From contig QJPP01000468.1 in NCBI GenBank assembly GCA_003996215.1, positions 124,001-188,000 of the forward strand: 64,000 bases of DNA, given 5' to 3'. The position numbers and the translations under genes are program-made. The notes under the pieces are model-generated. The model was not told the origin of the DNA. It saw only the letters and a program-made list of their open reading frames with translations, and ran no database searches. The stretch's first letter is position 1, and the number at the start of each line of letters is the position of its first letter. Below are positions 10,177 to 22,570 of the stretch, in pieces. Source of the DNA: Jaltomata sinuosa (taxonomy: Eukaryota > Streptophyta > Magnoliopsida > Solanales > Solanaceae).

Positions 10177-13100
10177 TGTTTAATGACCCTTTCGGTCGTT
10201 CCTCCGTTTATATTTTCTTTATACTGTTAGAGCTTACTTGTAGTGGCCCTAAGTTATTTATGACTTTTTGGGACCGGTGTTTCAGTACCCTGGTCATTCG
10301 ATTGGTTGTTATGGCCATTTCTTTATTTTAGATCCTAATCTTACGATATCATTGACTTAATTCAACATTCTTGGTAAACATGCTCAGAATCAATTTCTGA
10401 CAGTTTGTTAGCTTTAGAGCATGGATTTTGGTCTAGATGGACCCTTGGTCAGGGTATGGGATCTTTTAGTTTGGTTTTGTGTTGGTTTTTGCATTTTTTG
10501 GCCAGTTGAACTTGGAAGATTGACTTTAGTAAACATTCGGAGAAGAAGGCCTCGGATGGAAATTCCATTAGCGTTGTTAGCTCTGGAATATCGACTTTGG
10601 GATAGAGGGACCTATGGTTCAGTCCAGAGGATTTAGAACTCGTTTAAGGCCATGGTGTTCCATTTTGGAAAAGTTGACCTAAAGTTGGTTTTTAGGTGTG
10701 GGGCCGACTTTTCATTAAATCAACCTCCATTGGGATTTTCTTAAATTTTTTTGAGTCTAAGACGCTGTTTTTAGTTGAATAGATCAGCTTGTTTTTGTGC
10801 ATGGGACCTCAGATGCATTCCCGAGGGTCCATCAGAGAAATTTCTCATATTGGCACAGTTATTGGCATCTGGTTGCTGTCAGGGCACCAGCAGGCCATCA
10901 TCCACGCATGGGCGTGGCCGTGTTCGCATAGCACTGCCAGCTGCCACATTTCCTCTCGGCCTCCACCTACGCATCGCTAGGGCAACATGCGTATGGGTCG
11001 CCTGCTCAGTGACCGCATGTGTGCATGCTGGCCTAGCGCCAGGCCTGGCTACCGCATGGCCTAGGCGTGCGCATGCACCTGGCCCACGTACGCAGCACCC
11101 GACTGCGTGCGCCTGCCAGAGCTGATAGCCTAAATCATGGCCATTTATATCATTTTAAATTCTTTTAAAACCCAACTTTGTTCCACCATTAAAACCAGAT
11201 CCCAACATACGAATTCTTTACCTCCAGCCATCCAAGTTCTTGGAGGAGGATTATTATTGATTCGTGATTGTTTTTCTGACCTTAATCCGGTAAGTTCCCT
11301 TGTTAATTTTTGGTAAATCCCTTTGATTCCCTCTTTGATTTTTCTTTTTTGGTGGGCTATTTTAGCCCCATTTTTTGGTCCAATTCTTTTAATTCTTGGG
11401 GCATGCACTCATGGGGGTGTTGTGATCATCGTGCAATTTTTCATTTCTGACTTCGGGTTGCCAGGCCCACGAGCTCGCTTGTGACCCAAATTTTGACCCG
11501 GCTATACTTTTAGCAATATGGTTATCATTACCCTTGTTTTAACGCATAGATTATGTTTATGATAATGTGATTGGTTTTTGGGACTTCTCAGAGCAGTTGC
11601 GGCTTGGATATCATTGTTCTAACAGCTTATCATCGGACGACAGGTAGGTTACGATTTTCTCCATAATAGACTTTGTGTATATAGGCTATAACTGCACTAA
11701 TTAGCATCCTTGGGTTGGGGTTATTAGCTTGGCACCCTCAGACCTTGTCCGCTTCTTTATATCTGACTTATTTTCGCTCCTATGGTTATAGTATTTGTTA
11801 TAGTGGTCGGTATTACCCTTGTGGTCCTGTGTGGCCTTGTATTTGACACTGGACCATAGAAAGTGGGTTACTTGGGAATGTCCAAGAGTCTTGGACATCA
11901 ACATTTGATTGTAGAACTGGTTATATATATTGTAGCATGATTGGATCTTGTGTAGTGCCGATAAATTGATTGTGAGCCATTGGGTTATTGTTGCATTTGG
12001 CACATCATTATCATCCATATAATGAGATTTTCTACATATTCTACTACTGTTTTTGCTGCGGGCCCATTATGAATGGTTTCCTAAAACTTGCATGGACCCG
12101 AGGGCCTATTCTTTGTAAAAATGGTTATGAAAGGGTTTGGAACTGATTTTGTTGATCTTCTTAGGGTAAGAGAGAGTAAATGATGATTTTATTACTGATT
12201 TTCATACTGACAGTAGATTCGGCTGAGCCGTAGTGCTATACATGGTTTTTTACTGATTTGAAATAATACAAAACTCGGTCAAGCCAAGTGTCAAACTAGT
12301 TTTACTACTATTTTAGACCCGGTTATGCTCGGACACCCCTGTTGGGGTTTTTGAGACTTGTTCTACTGATTTAGACCTAGATAGACTCTGTACATACATT
12401 CTGAGATTTCAATTATTGGTTTGGATCTGGATACTTTGGATGATTATATTGAGATTCTGAGATTTAGTATGTGGTTGAAGACCTCCATGGACCTTGCCGA
12501 TGAAAACCAGGGGCTACGTGCTAAGTGTGCCAGAAGAGGGGTATACAGTGTAGTTGAGGTATATAGGGAAGTCCTTCCATGGATCCTACCTACTGGGGCC
12601 TATTGCAATCATAGAGGGTGTATACAGAGCTACTGTTCCACCTAGTTTTCACACCTCGCCATCATATCATTCATTTGTGCTCGAATCCACCCTTGTTTGT
12701 TTTTTGCTGAGTGAATGATTTGGTAGTATGGGATACCAAAGGATTTGTTTTTACTTGTATATGTTCCTCGGGTGTATGGGCGCCCATTGGGACTGTAGGT
12801 AGATTAATATCATTATCTTATCATAGTGCTGGTTCTTATTGTGGTTACATTCGGGTTCTTATACGATGATTTGCATTCAGAAGTATATTATATCTAACTC
12901 TGGTTCACATTATAGTTACACGGGTTATTGACTGATTATTTTGGCTTTGAGAATTGTACTATTGGCGTGATTTAGTTAGTAGAATTGGGTTTCAAACATA
13001 ACTTGTTATTTTCTTTCCTTCCTTCCCTTTTTACTTGAGGTTACCGCTATACCGCCTATTTCTTAAACTCCCTTTATATATATTGTTATTACAAGGACTC

Positions 13101-13774
13101 TAGGTGCGTTCTTCTTTCCTTCACATGTGTTATGTGATATATATATTTCTAGCAGCTAGCCGAGCATGATTGTTTTATCCTTGTATTCTATTTGTGCTAG
13201 CTTCCATGTGCATTTTTGTTGCTTCTATGACTACTTTCTTGCTTTTTGTGACTTATTGATTTTATATCCTATATGCACTCATCCGTTCTATAATGCCTAC
13301 TGGTTACTTGTTGCTTTGCAATTAGTGCGCATACTATACTCTGCATCTTTCTGGTGCAGATCCTAGTGTGGGCCATCGCCGCTGACTCATGGAGACTCGA
13401 GCAGAGTGCTTTTGGATCATCTGAGGTTGAGGGTGAGCTCCTGGTGACCAGAGCTTAGCTTTTATCTCATCCTTTGTATTACATACGCTTTTATTATTCA
13501 GAGACATATGTATATACTATTTTGTACTATTGTACTCCATTTATGTAGTTGCTACTCTTATACTGTGATACCCGATCGTGGGATGTTTTAGCCTTCCTTT
13601 ATATATATTCTCGTTTCTTATTCCTTTAATTATCTCTTGCTTCCGCTTATTTACTATTTTTCCACATGCTTAGTTAGATAGTAGCCCATTACTAACTGTT
13701 CCAGGCTATGGTAATTAGTACGCCTACATGGGGGTTGTAGGTGCCATCATGACCTGAGAAATCAGGTCGTGACA
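10177..13774 (+). mobile_element. Family 2 5' LTR
   Basis: 3598 bases, from TGTTTAATGACCC to GGTCGTGACA. A GC-rich palindrome tract lies at 10900-11110, including the perfect palindrome GCCAGGCCTGGC at 11038-11049. A splice-donor-like CCGGTAAGT follows at 11288. The second half has a minisatellite-like region with phrases around 'GGTTATGCTCGG' and 'TAGACCTAGATAGA' (12290-12470). It aligns with 18251-21812 over its whole length. Confidence 0.85.
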
Positions 13775-13831
13775 CAATGCCTATCGATATACACCCCCTC
13801 TAGTGATTTATTGTAATTATGGGATCCATGG

Positions 13832-15213
13832 GAACCCAAGAAATGGTATTTGTTAGAGCTACTAGGGTCGAGACTGAGCCCGAGTTAGTTACAGAGCAGC
13901 AGCCTGTGGACTAGGGGACAACCTATGTACCACTAGTGCCAACACCAGCTTTTGTGCCAACTTCAGCCCCAACTCCTTCGTAAGATATTTAGGGTTTACT
14001 TCTTCAATTATTTGGTTTGATCGAGGGTCATCCTTCTGAGGAAGCATATATATCCGTTCAGGAATTATCTTGGGTGTTCATAGTTCGGGAGCGCAGCCAA
14101 CTACTGCGGCTCCCCATGCTAAGGTTCCTTCTGTACCACCTGTTGCACAACCTCTTGCTCCTCGCCAGGATGACAAAGATAGAGCATAAGGCTTTGGGTA
14201 GATTTTCGAGATTGGCATCGCCGAGAATTGCTGGTACTACTGGTCAAGATCTGCATGATTTTATTACTAATTGTGAGGATATGCTACATCATTTCGGGTT
14301 GTTGGAGACTCACAGAGTTGGGTATACAACTTATCAACTGGAGGGCCCAGCTAAGTTGTAGTGGAGGGACCAAGTTGCTTACAGACAATCTTTGTCTCCT
14401 CCATTGTCATGGACAGAGGTTTATGAGGCCTTTATGGCCAAGTTCTTTCCACAGAGTGAAAGAGAGCATCGTAGAGAGTAGTTCACCAGACTTATGCAGG
14501 GTTCTATGACCGTATCTGAGTACGAGACTCATTTCCACTAGCTTGCTCTATTTGGGGCTATAATTATCCCTACCAAGCGTGACACAGTCTATAGGTTTGT
14601 TTGTGTATTGAGATTGGAGTTCAGGCAGAAAACTGAGATGTAAGTGGCCAGCGGACGATCCTTCCAGGCTATCGCAGACCAAGTTTGCACTATGGAAGAT
14701 CTACACCATCATAATATGGGGCCAGATATAAGAGGCCACATCATTAGGGGAGTTACAGTGGTTCACAAAATAGTGGTAGAGGTTCAGGCCAGTGAGGCCG
14801 AGGGTATCTGCCATAGCAGCACTAGGGTTAAACTAGTCGTCCAGTTAAGGCTTTCCTTCATGCTTTCGATGGGTCTCAGTTTGAGCAGGGTCAGAGTAGT
14901 CAGCAACATTACCATGGTTACACTTTGTGGGGTATAACTTTTAGAGCATCAAGCCATGGTGGGCACACTGGTGCAGCTAGTTCATACCAGAAGGATGGGC
15001 TATCAGGGGTATGTGATAAGTGTAGATGCATCGGTCACTATGATAGAGATTACCCCCAGTGGAGTATTGTTCAGCCAGCCACTCAGTCTGCTCAACCTAT
15101 CAAAGCAGTCCAACCACCGGCTAGAAGAAGTGATGTTCAGGGTGGATAAGATGCCCTACATAGATAGGACAGATGGTAGGGATGGAAGTCAGTCCGGTGG
15201 AGATCAATTTTAG
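13832..15213 (+). pseudogene. Broken gag of family 2 element
   Basis: Remnant of the chromovirus capsid gene. The segment at 14170-14358 contains FSRLASPRIAGTTGQDLHDF and CEDMLHHFGLLETHRVGYTT, the opening of the Tekay/Del gag domain. A UAG then interrupts the usual W-W motif. The rest is spread over three frames to about 15213. The nucleocapsid end has CDKCRCIGHYDRDYP (near 15012-15056), a CCHC knuckle whose last cysteine is now tyrosine. No single frame is open for more than about 115 codons. A nearby ATG cannot be assigned as the true start. Confidence 0.75.
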
Positions 15214-15235
15214 TTTTATGTAGTCCTTGGGAGAC

Positions 15236-15716
15236 CGAAGGCAGAGGCCTCGGATGCAGTGATCACAGGTATAATTTCTATATGCCACTAGTTAGCCTGG
15301 CTTTATTTAATCCTGGATCTATATATTCATATATATCTTCCTACTTTTTGCCTTTTTTGGGGTTAGCTAGTGAGCTGTTATTTATGCATGTATCTGTTTC
15401 GACCGCAGTAGCAGATTCTTTAGTAGTGGACCATGGTGTGAGATCAAGTATGATTGATATTGGTGATTTAGACACTTGGGGTGATTTGATGATATTACAC
15501 ATGCTAGATTTTGATATGATTCTGGGCATGGACTGGTTATCCCTTCATCGAGCAGTTTTGGATTGCTATGCCAAAATTATTACCATACCCGTGCCCGATG
15601 TATTCTCAGTTGTGTGGCAGGGTTCTATTAGTCGCGTACCGTCTGGGATCATTTCTTGTCTTCAAGCTAGAAAGCTGATTTTTCATGGGTGTATGGCTTA
15701 TCTAGCATACATTTGA
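15236..15716 (+). pseudogene. Aspartic protease remnant of family 2 element
   Basis: Retroviral-type aspartyl protease region (RVP_2 type) that would cleave the gag-pol polyprotein. It is open from about 15282 to 15716. The active-site segment reads ALFNPGSIYSYI, where family members have ALFDPG, so the catalytic aspartate is now asparagine. The downstream hallmark FDMILGMDWLSLHRAVLDCY is well kept. The frame closes before the reverse transcriptase, which reopens in another frame. Confidence 0.8.
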
Positions 15717-15775
15717 GATGCTAGCACTGACACTTCTTTTCCTCAGTCGCTTTCTGTGGTTAGAGATTCCTCGAT

Positions 15776-16699
15776 GTGTTTCCCACTGACCTGCCAGACC
15801 TTCCACCTGAGAGAGATATTGAATTTGCTATTGAGTTAGAGTTGGGTACCAGGCCCATTTCTATTTCTCCTTATCGTATGGCTCCAGTTGAGTTTAGAGA
15901 TCTTAAGGAGAAGCCCCAGGACTTGTTAGCTAATGGTTTTATTAGGCCGAGTGTGTTGCCTTGGGGTGCTCCAGTCCTATTTGTGAAGAAGAAAGATGGG
16001 TCGATTCAAATGTATATTGGTTATCGGCAGCTGAGTAATGTGACTATGAAGAATAGGTATCCGATGCCGCACATAGATGACTTGTTTGACCAGCTACAGG
16101 GTTCAACCATGTTTTTGAAGATAAATTTAAGGTCAGGCTACCACGAGTTGAGAATTAGGGCAGAGGACATCCTTAAGACATCATTCAGGACACGTTACAA
16201 CCACTATGAGTTCCTGGTGATGTCTTTTGTGTTGGCTAATGCCCCTGCAACTTTCATGGACTTGATGCACAAGGTGCTCATCCTGTATTTGGAATCATTT
16301 GTGATAGTATTCATTGATGACATCCTAATATACTGGCAGAGTAGAGATGAGCAGGAGCAGCACTTCAGGGTTGTACTTCAGACTTTGAGAGATCATCGAT
16401 TTTATTCTAAGTTCTCAAAGTGCGAGTTTTTGATTGAGTCAATAGTAGTCCTAGGACATATGGTTTCTAAGGATAGGATTAGAGTAGACCCGGGGAAGAT
16501 ATCAGCAGTTTGTGATTGGCTGAGACTTTCTACTCCTATCGAGGTTCGCAGATTTGTTAGGTTAGCATGGTACTATACGAGATTCATCAGCAAACATGGT
16601 ACCAAATTCCTTGAGTCAGAAGATTATCAGTATGGGCAGCCTAGCCTCACTTTTAGTTTTAGAGTGGCCATTCGCCTTGGACATCCAGTCCTTGGCTAA
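15776..16699 (+). pseudogene. Reverse transcriptase of family 2 element (open but catalytically broken)
   Basis: The longest open frame in the window (307 codons). It covers the RT fingers/palm: GFIRPSVLPWGAPVLFVKKKDG (about residues 54-75), then KINLRSGYHELRI (motif A), then VIVFIDDILIYWQS (the YxDD-type box, here FIDD). In motif A the family reads KIDLRSGYHQ, so the first catalytic aspartate has become asparagine and the enzyme should be dead. The connection segment (SKCEFL...VLGHMVS...RVDPGK) follows. After about residue 285 the frame runs out and the RNase H domain is mostly deleted. The first residues are not a natural start; this is an internal piece of pol. Confidence 0.85.
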
Positions 16700-18190
16700 C
16701 CGTTTGGCTTGGCTTGAATAGTCTGATTCTAGAAGAGTTCTTGCTAATATTGAGGTTCGATCTACTTTGGTTGATCAGATTCAGAGTCATGGGTTTGAGG
16801 ATCATCGGTTGTGTGACATTTGTGATCAGGTTGTCTGAGGTGAGGCCAGTTGGGCTCCCCTGGGTTCTTATGGTGTTCAGAAGTTTGATTGTCGTCTTTG
16901 TATTCCAAGAGTTAGGGATTTAATACATATGATTCTCTAGGAGGCACATTGTTCCAGATATTCTATCCATCATTGCACAACCAAGATGTATAGAGACTAG
17001 AGACAGCTTTACTTGTGGAGTGGTATAGTGGAACATAACAGAGTTCATATCTCGATGCTTGAACTATCAGCAGGTTAAGTTCGAGCAAATTAGACCTGAT
17101 GGATTGATGCAGCAAGTTCTCATTCTTGAGTGGAAGTGGGAAGGGATTAGTGTGGACTTCATAGTTTGGTTGCCATGCACTTCTCAAGGGTTTGACTCTT
17201 TTTGTGTGATTTTTGATAGGCTGACTAAGTTAATGCACTTTTTGCTGGTTCATATGGCTTACAATGCATAGAGGTTAGCTCAGATTTACCTTCATAAGAT
17301 TGTTTGTTTGCATGGGGTTCCAACTTCTATTATTTCAGAATGTGGCACTAAGTTCACATCTCAGTTCTAGAGGACTATTCTACGAGACTTGGGTACGGAG
17401 GTTCAGCTTAGTACTATATTCAACCCTGAGACAGATGTCCAATTCGAGAGGACTATTCAGGTCCTAGAGGACAAGCTATGGGTATGTATTCTTTATTTTG
17501 GAGGTTCTTAGGATCAGTACTTTTTGTTAGCACAGTTTTCTTATAATAAGAGTTATCATTTAAGCATTGGCATGGTACCATTTGAGGCATTGTATAGTAG
17601 GCATTACAGATTGCTAGTGGGGTTGTTTGATGGTTTGGATTCTAGGCCACAGAGTATAGATTTACTTCATGATTCCTTAGATAGAGTCTGAGTGATTCAA
17701 CATAGAATTAGGGCAGCTCAAAGTAGGCAGAAGAGCTATGCAAATCATAGAGTTCGTGCCATGGAGTTCAGTGTTGGAGACTTGGTGTTTCTCTATGTAT
17801 CACCCATGAAAAGTGTGATGAGATTTGGTAAGCAGGGCAAGCTTAACCCTAGGTATATCGGGCCATTTGAGATTCTCCGGAGGGTTGGTAGTGTTGCCTA
17901 TTAGTTAGCCTTGCCTTCGATGTTTTCATCTATGCATCTTGTATTCCATGTATTGATGTTGAGACGATATGTTCCAGATGAGTCTCATCTGTTGCAGTGG
18001 GATTCGGTACAGTTGGATGAGAGTTTGGCCTTTATTGAGGAACTAGTTGCTATTTTAGCCAAAGATGTCAGGATGTTGAGATCTAGGTAAATCTCGGCAG
18101 TTAAGGTTTAGTGGAGGAATCATCTGGTCAATAAGGCTACCTGGAAGACCGAGAGAGTGATACAAACTCAGTATCTACCAATGTTTGAGC
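16700..18190 (+). pseudogene. Integrase and chromodomain-like tail of family 2 element
   Basis: Broken integrase. A zinc-binding remnant (EAHCSRYSIHHCTTKMY, 16940-17000) is followed by the core with GVPTSIISECGTKFTSQF (17315-17370), where the catalytic D of the family's ISDRG is now E-C, and by a GPFEILRRVGSVAY segment (17860-17903) of the C-terminal GPY/F module. A degraded tail with VKV*WRNHLVNKATWK (18102-18145) matches the chromodomain end of Tekay elements, which directs insertion into heterochromatin. At least ten stops interrupt it. The sequence from 18191 to 18250 is the short 3' untranslated part with a poor polypurine tract. Confidence 0.8.
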
Positions 18191-18250
18191 CTTCAGGTAC
18201 TCCGTTGTCCTTAAATTTTGAGAACCAAAGTCCTTTTTAGTAGTGGATGA

Positions 18251-21200
18251 TGTAATGACCCTTCCGATCATTCCCTTAGTTCTTCTTTCTTTATACTATT
18301 AGAGCTTTCCTTAATCAGCCCGAAGTTACTTATGACTTGCTGGGACCGTGGTGCCCTGTCCGTTCATTTGGTCATTTTGGCCATTTCTCTATTTTAGAGC
18401 TTATACTTAGGATATCATTGACTTTGTCAACATATTTGGTAAATGTTGTAGGAATCAAAATCTGATAGTTCCGTTAGCTTTCGAGCATGGATTTTGGTCT
18501 GGATGGACCCTTGGTTGGGATCTGGGAGCATTTGTTTTGGTTTTTTATTGGTTTTTGTGTTTTTTGGCCAATTGAACTTGGAAGCTTAACTTTTGTCAAC
18601 ATTTGTAGAAGACGGCCTTGAATGAAAATTACTTCAGCGTTGTTAGCTCTGGAATGTCAACTTTGGGCTAGAGGGACCTTTAGTTCGGGTCCCGAGGTTT
18701 TCGAACTCATTTTAGGACATGGTGTTCAACTTTGAAAAAGTTGGCCTAAAGTTGGTTTTTGGTCGTAAGGATCACTTTTTGTTAAATCAACCTCCGTTGG
18801 GATTTTCATCGATTCAGTTGAGTCTGAAATGCAATTTTTAGTTGAATAGCTTAGCTCATTTGTGTGCGCGGGACCCTAGATGCGTTCCCGAGGGTCCGTA
18901 GAAAATCTTTTCATGTTGGCATAGTTTTTTTTAGCTTGTTGTTGTCATGGCACCAACAGGTCATTGCCCACTCATGGGCATGGCCACATGTGCATAGCAG
19001 TTCCAGTCGCCCCTTTTCTCTTGGCCTGCGCCTATGCATCACCTAGGCAACGTGGGCATGGGCCGCACGTGCAGTGGCTACGTGCGTGCATGCTAACCTA
19101 GCGCCTGTCCTGGCCGCCACATGGCCTGGGCGTGGGCATGCACTTGGCAGCGCTGGCAACCTATATCTTTGCCATCTCTTTCATTTTCCATTCTTTTAAA
19201 CCCAACTTGGTTCCACAATTAAAACCAGTTGCCCACACCAATTCTTCACCTCTGGTCATCCAAGTTCTTGGAGGAGAATTATCATTGATTCGTGATTGTT
19301 TTTCCGACCTTAATCCGGTAAGTTTCCTTGTTAAATTCCGGTAAATCTCTTCGATTCCCTCATTGATTTCTCTTATTTGGTGTGATATTTTAGCCCTATT
19401 TTATGGTCAAATTCCTTTAATTCTTGGGGCATGCACTCATAGGGGTGTTCTGATCATCATGCATTTTTGCATTTCCAGCTTTGGGGTGTGGGGCCTATGG
19501 TCCCGCTTCTGACCCGAATTTCAACCCAGCTATACTTTTAGCAATATGGGTATTGTTAGTCTTTATTAAACGCATCGATTATGTTTATGATAGTGTTATT
19601 GCTTTTTGGGACTTCTCAGAGCAGTTCGAGCTTCAATATTATCGTTCTAGCCGCTTGTCATCGGATGATAGGTAGCTTACGGTTTTCTCCATACTAGATT
19701 CTGCGTATATAGGGTATAAATGTACTAATTAGCATCTTTGGGTTGGGATTATTAGCTTGGCACACTCGGACCTTGTCCGCTTCTTCATATCCAACTTCGT
19801 TTTCCTCCTATAGTTGTAATATTAGTTGTAGTTGTCGGTATTACCCTTGTTGTCGATGTGGCCTTGTATTTGAATCTGGACTACAGAAGGTTGGTTACTT
19901 GGGAATGTCCATGAGTCCTAGATATTGATATTCTATTGTAAAGCTGGTTATATATGTTGTTGCACAATTGGAGTCTGTGGAGGGCCGATAGGTTGATTGT
20001 GAGTCGTTGGGCAGTTGTTTGCATTTGTCATATCATTATCACCCATATAATGAGATTTTCTAAATGTTTTAGTACAGTTTTTGTTGCGGTCTCACTATGA
20101 ACAGTTTTCTAAAACTTGCATGTCCCTGAGGGCCTATTTTTGGTAAAAATGGTTATGAAAGGGTTTGGAACTGATTTTGTGGATCTTCTTGGGTAAGAGA
20201 GAGTAAATGATGATTCTATTATCGATTTCCATACTTACACTAGACTGGGTTGAGCCATAGTGCTAGTCATGGTTTTCTACTGATTTAAAATGATACTAGA
20301 CTCGGTCGAGCCGATCTTCCTATTGGTTTTACTACTGTTTTAAACCTAGTTATGCTCGGGCACCCTTGTTGGTGTTTTTTAGACTTGTTCTACTGATTTA
20401 GACCTAGATAGATTCTGAACATGCATTCTAAGATTTTGGTTACTGGTTTGGATTCAGATACACTCTAGATGATTATATTGGGATTCTGATATTTAGTATG
20501 TGGTCGAGGACCTCCATGGACCTTGTCGATCTGGACCAGGGGCTACATGTTGAGTGTTCCAAAGGAGGGGTATACAGTGTAGTTGAGGTATGCAGGGAAG
20601 TCCTTCCATGGATCCTACCTACTGGGCCTATCAGCGCCAGAGGGGGTACATACAGAACTACTGGTCCACCTGGTTTTCACACTTCTGCATCATATCATTC
20701 ATTTGTGCTCGATTCCACCCTTGTTTGTTGTTTGCTGAGTGTACGCTCGATAGTATGGGATGCCAAAAGGTTTGTTTTAACTTGTATGTGTTCCTTGGGT
20801 AAGTGGGCGCCCATTGGGATTATAGGTAGATTATTATCATTATGCTATCATAGTGTTGGTTCTTATTATGGTTATATTCAAGTTCTTATATTATGATTTT
20901 CATTCGTAAGTGTGTTATATCTACGTCTGGTTCAGTTTATAGTTACACTTGGGTTAATGACTGATTATTCTGGCTTTGAGAATTGTACTATTGGCATGAT
21001 TCAGTTAGTAGAATTGGGTTACAAGAATGACTTGTTATTTTATTTCCTTCCTTCCCTTTTTACTTGAGGTAACTGGTATACCGCCTATTTCTTAAACTTC
21101 CTTTATATATATTGTTATTGCAAAGACTCCAAGTGCATTCCTCTTCCCTTAACTTATGTTTTGTGATATATATATTTCTAGAAGCTAGCTGAGCATGATT

Positions 21201-21812
21201 GTTTTCCCCTTGTATTCTATCTGTGCTAGCTTCTGTGTACTTATTCATTGCTTCTGAGACTACTTTCTTGCTTTTTGTGACTTATTGCTTTTATATCTTG
21301 TATGCGCACAGTCGATCTATTATGCATAATGGGTACCCATTGCTTTGCAATTGGTGCACATACTACACTCTACATCTTTCTGGTGCAGATCCTAGTATGT
21401 GCCATCACCGCTGACTCGTGGAGACTCGTGCGGAGTGCTTTTGGATAATCCCAGGCTGAGGGTGAGCTCCTGGCAACCGAAGCTTAGCTTTTATCTCATC
21501 TTTTGTATTACATACCCTTTTGTTATTCAGAGACATATGTATATACTCGTTTGGACCCTTGTACTCTGTTTATGTAGTAGCGGCTCTTATACTGTGATAC
21601 CAGATCATGGGATGGATTAGCCTTATTTTATATATATCCCTATTGCTTATTACTTTATTACTTTACTTATCTCTTGCTTCCTGTTATTTACTGTTCTTCT
21701 GTATGCTTAGTTAGATAGTAGCTCATTAATAACCATTTCGGGCTATGGGAATTGGTACACCTACAGGGGGGGTTATAGGTGTCATCATTACCTGAGGAAT
21801 CAGGTCGTGACA
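18251..21812 (+). mobile_element. Family 2 3' LTR
   Basis: 3562 bases, from TGTAATGACCC to GGTCGTGACA, aligned throughout with 10177-13774 but clearly diverged, which indicates an old insertion. The GC tract is at 18960-19150 and the splice-donor-like GTAAGT at 19318-19323. The homology with the 5' side continues about 58 bases past the LTR end, to about 21870. Confidence 0.85.
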
Positions 21813-22570
21813 CAATGCCTGTCGCTATACACCCCCTCTAGTGATTTATTGTAAATGTGGGATCCATGGGATCTCTTAATGAAATCAATCTACCGAGCCT
21901 TCACTTTTTGAATAACTTCTGAATGCGATGAATCTACCAATGACAAGTTTTACATGTAAAGACGAGTCCAATGATACCCATATTATTAAGGTTCTAATCG
22001 GGGTCCAAAAAGTAAACCTCGAGCCCGTAAGGGAAAAACTCAAATTTTATTGAAAAAATAATTTACCCAAAGATTAAGGAGTTCAAATATGAAATCTCAT
22101 AAAAATAGAGATAAAATCAACCTTGAAATCATTGAAAAACCATTCTTTAACTTTACCGGGAAAACCACAAAATTCTAAGTTGAAAAATCAAATTTGGAAG
22201 GTGAAATCATGAAATAATCATTGAGAAATGTGTTAAAATAGCACAAAAAACTTACCAGATGAATAAACCTCGAAAATCCCTTTTTGATTCTCCCCAAAAG
22301 CTATGTCTTTATTATTATAAAAGCATGAATGTAAATGTTGGTTGACCAAAATATCCTTTAAATATTGAACGACTTTTATACCCTGCAATATTGAATATTT
22401 CTTCAGTCAAAATTATTCCATATTGGACAAAAGTGTAATAATTAGGATTTTTATGCGATATCCTTCAAATAGTGAACGACTTTTATACCCCTCAATGTTG
22501 AATATTTCTCCGGTCAAAATTATTCCATATTGAACAAAAGTGTAATAATTAGGATTTTTATGTGAGGTAT
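21813..22570. other. Spacer between family 2 LTRs
   Basis: The first 58 bases repeat the internal sequence found after the 5' LTR (13775-13832). The rest is AT-rich noncoding DNA in which I recognise no gene, ending in a tandem duplication. Confidence 0.5.
22351..22564. repeat. 107-bp tandem duplication
   Basis: Two adjacent copies start at 22351 and 22458, each beginning ATATCCTT(T/C)AAATA and ending in AGGATTTTTATG(C/T)G. They differ at about ten positions. The second copy ends next to the family 2 LTR boundary at 22571. Confidence 0.8.

Larger units (their letters stand above)
10177..21812 (+). mobile_element. Family 2 Ty3/gypsy (Tekay/Del-like) element, complete but dead
   Basis: An element of about 11.6 kb with two LTRs in direct orientation around a gag-pol region of about 4.5 kb. 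Internal order is gag, zinc knuckle, protease, reverse transcriptase, integrase, as in Ty3/gypsy. RNase H is largely missing. No initiator-Met primer site is visible after the 5' LTR; CAATGCC... follows instead, and the polypurine tract is poor. Candidate 5-base flanks do not match (ACCAA left, CAATG right). About 58 bases after the 3' LTR repeat the start of the internal region, so the right end may be recombinant. Confidence 0.8.
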
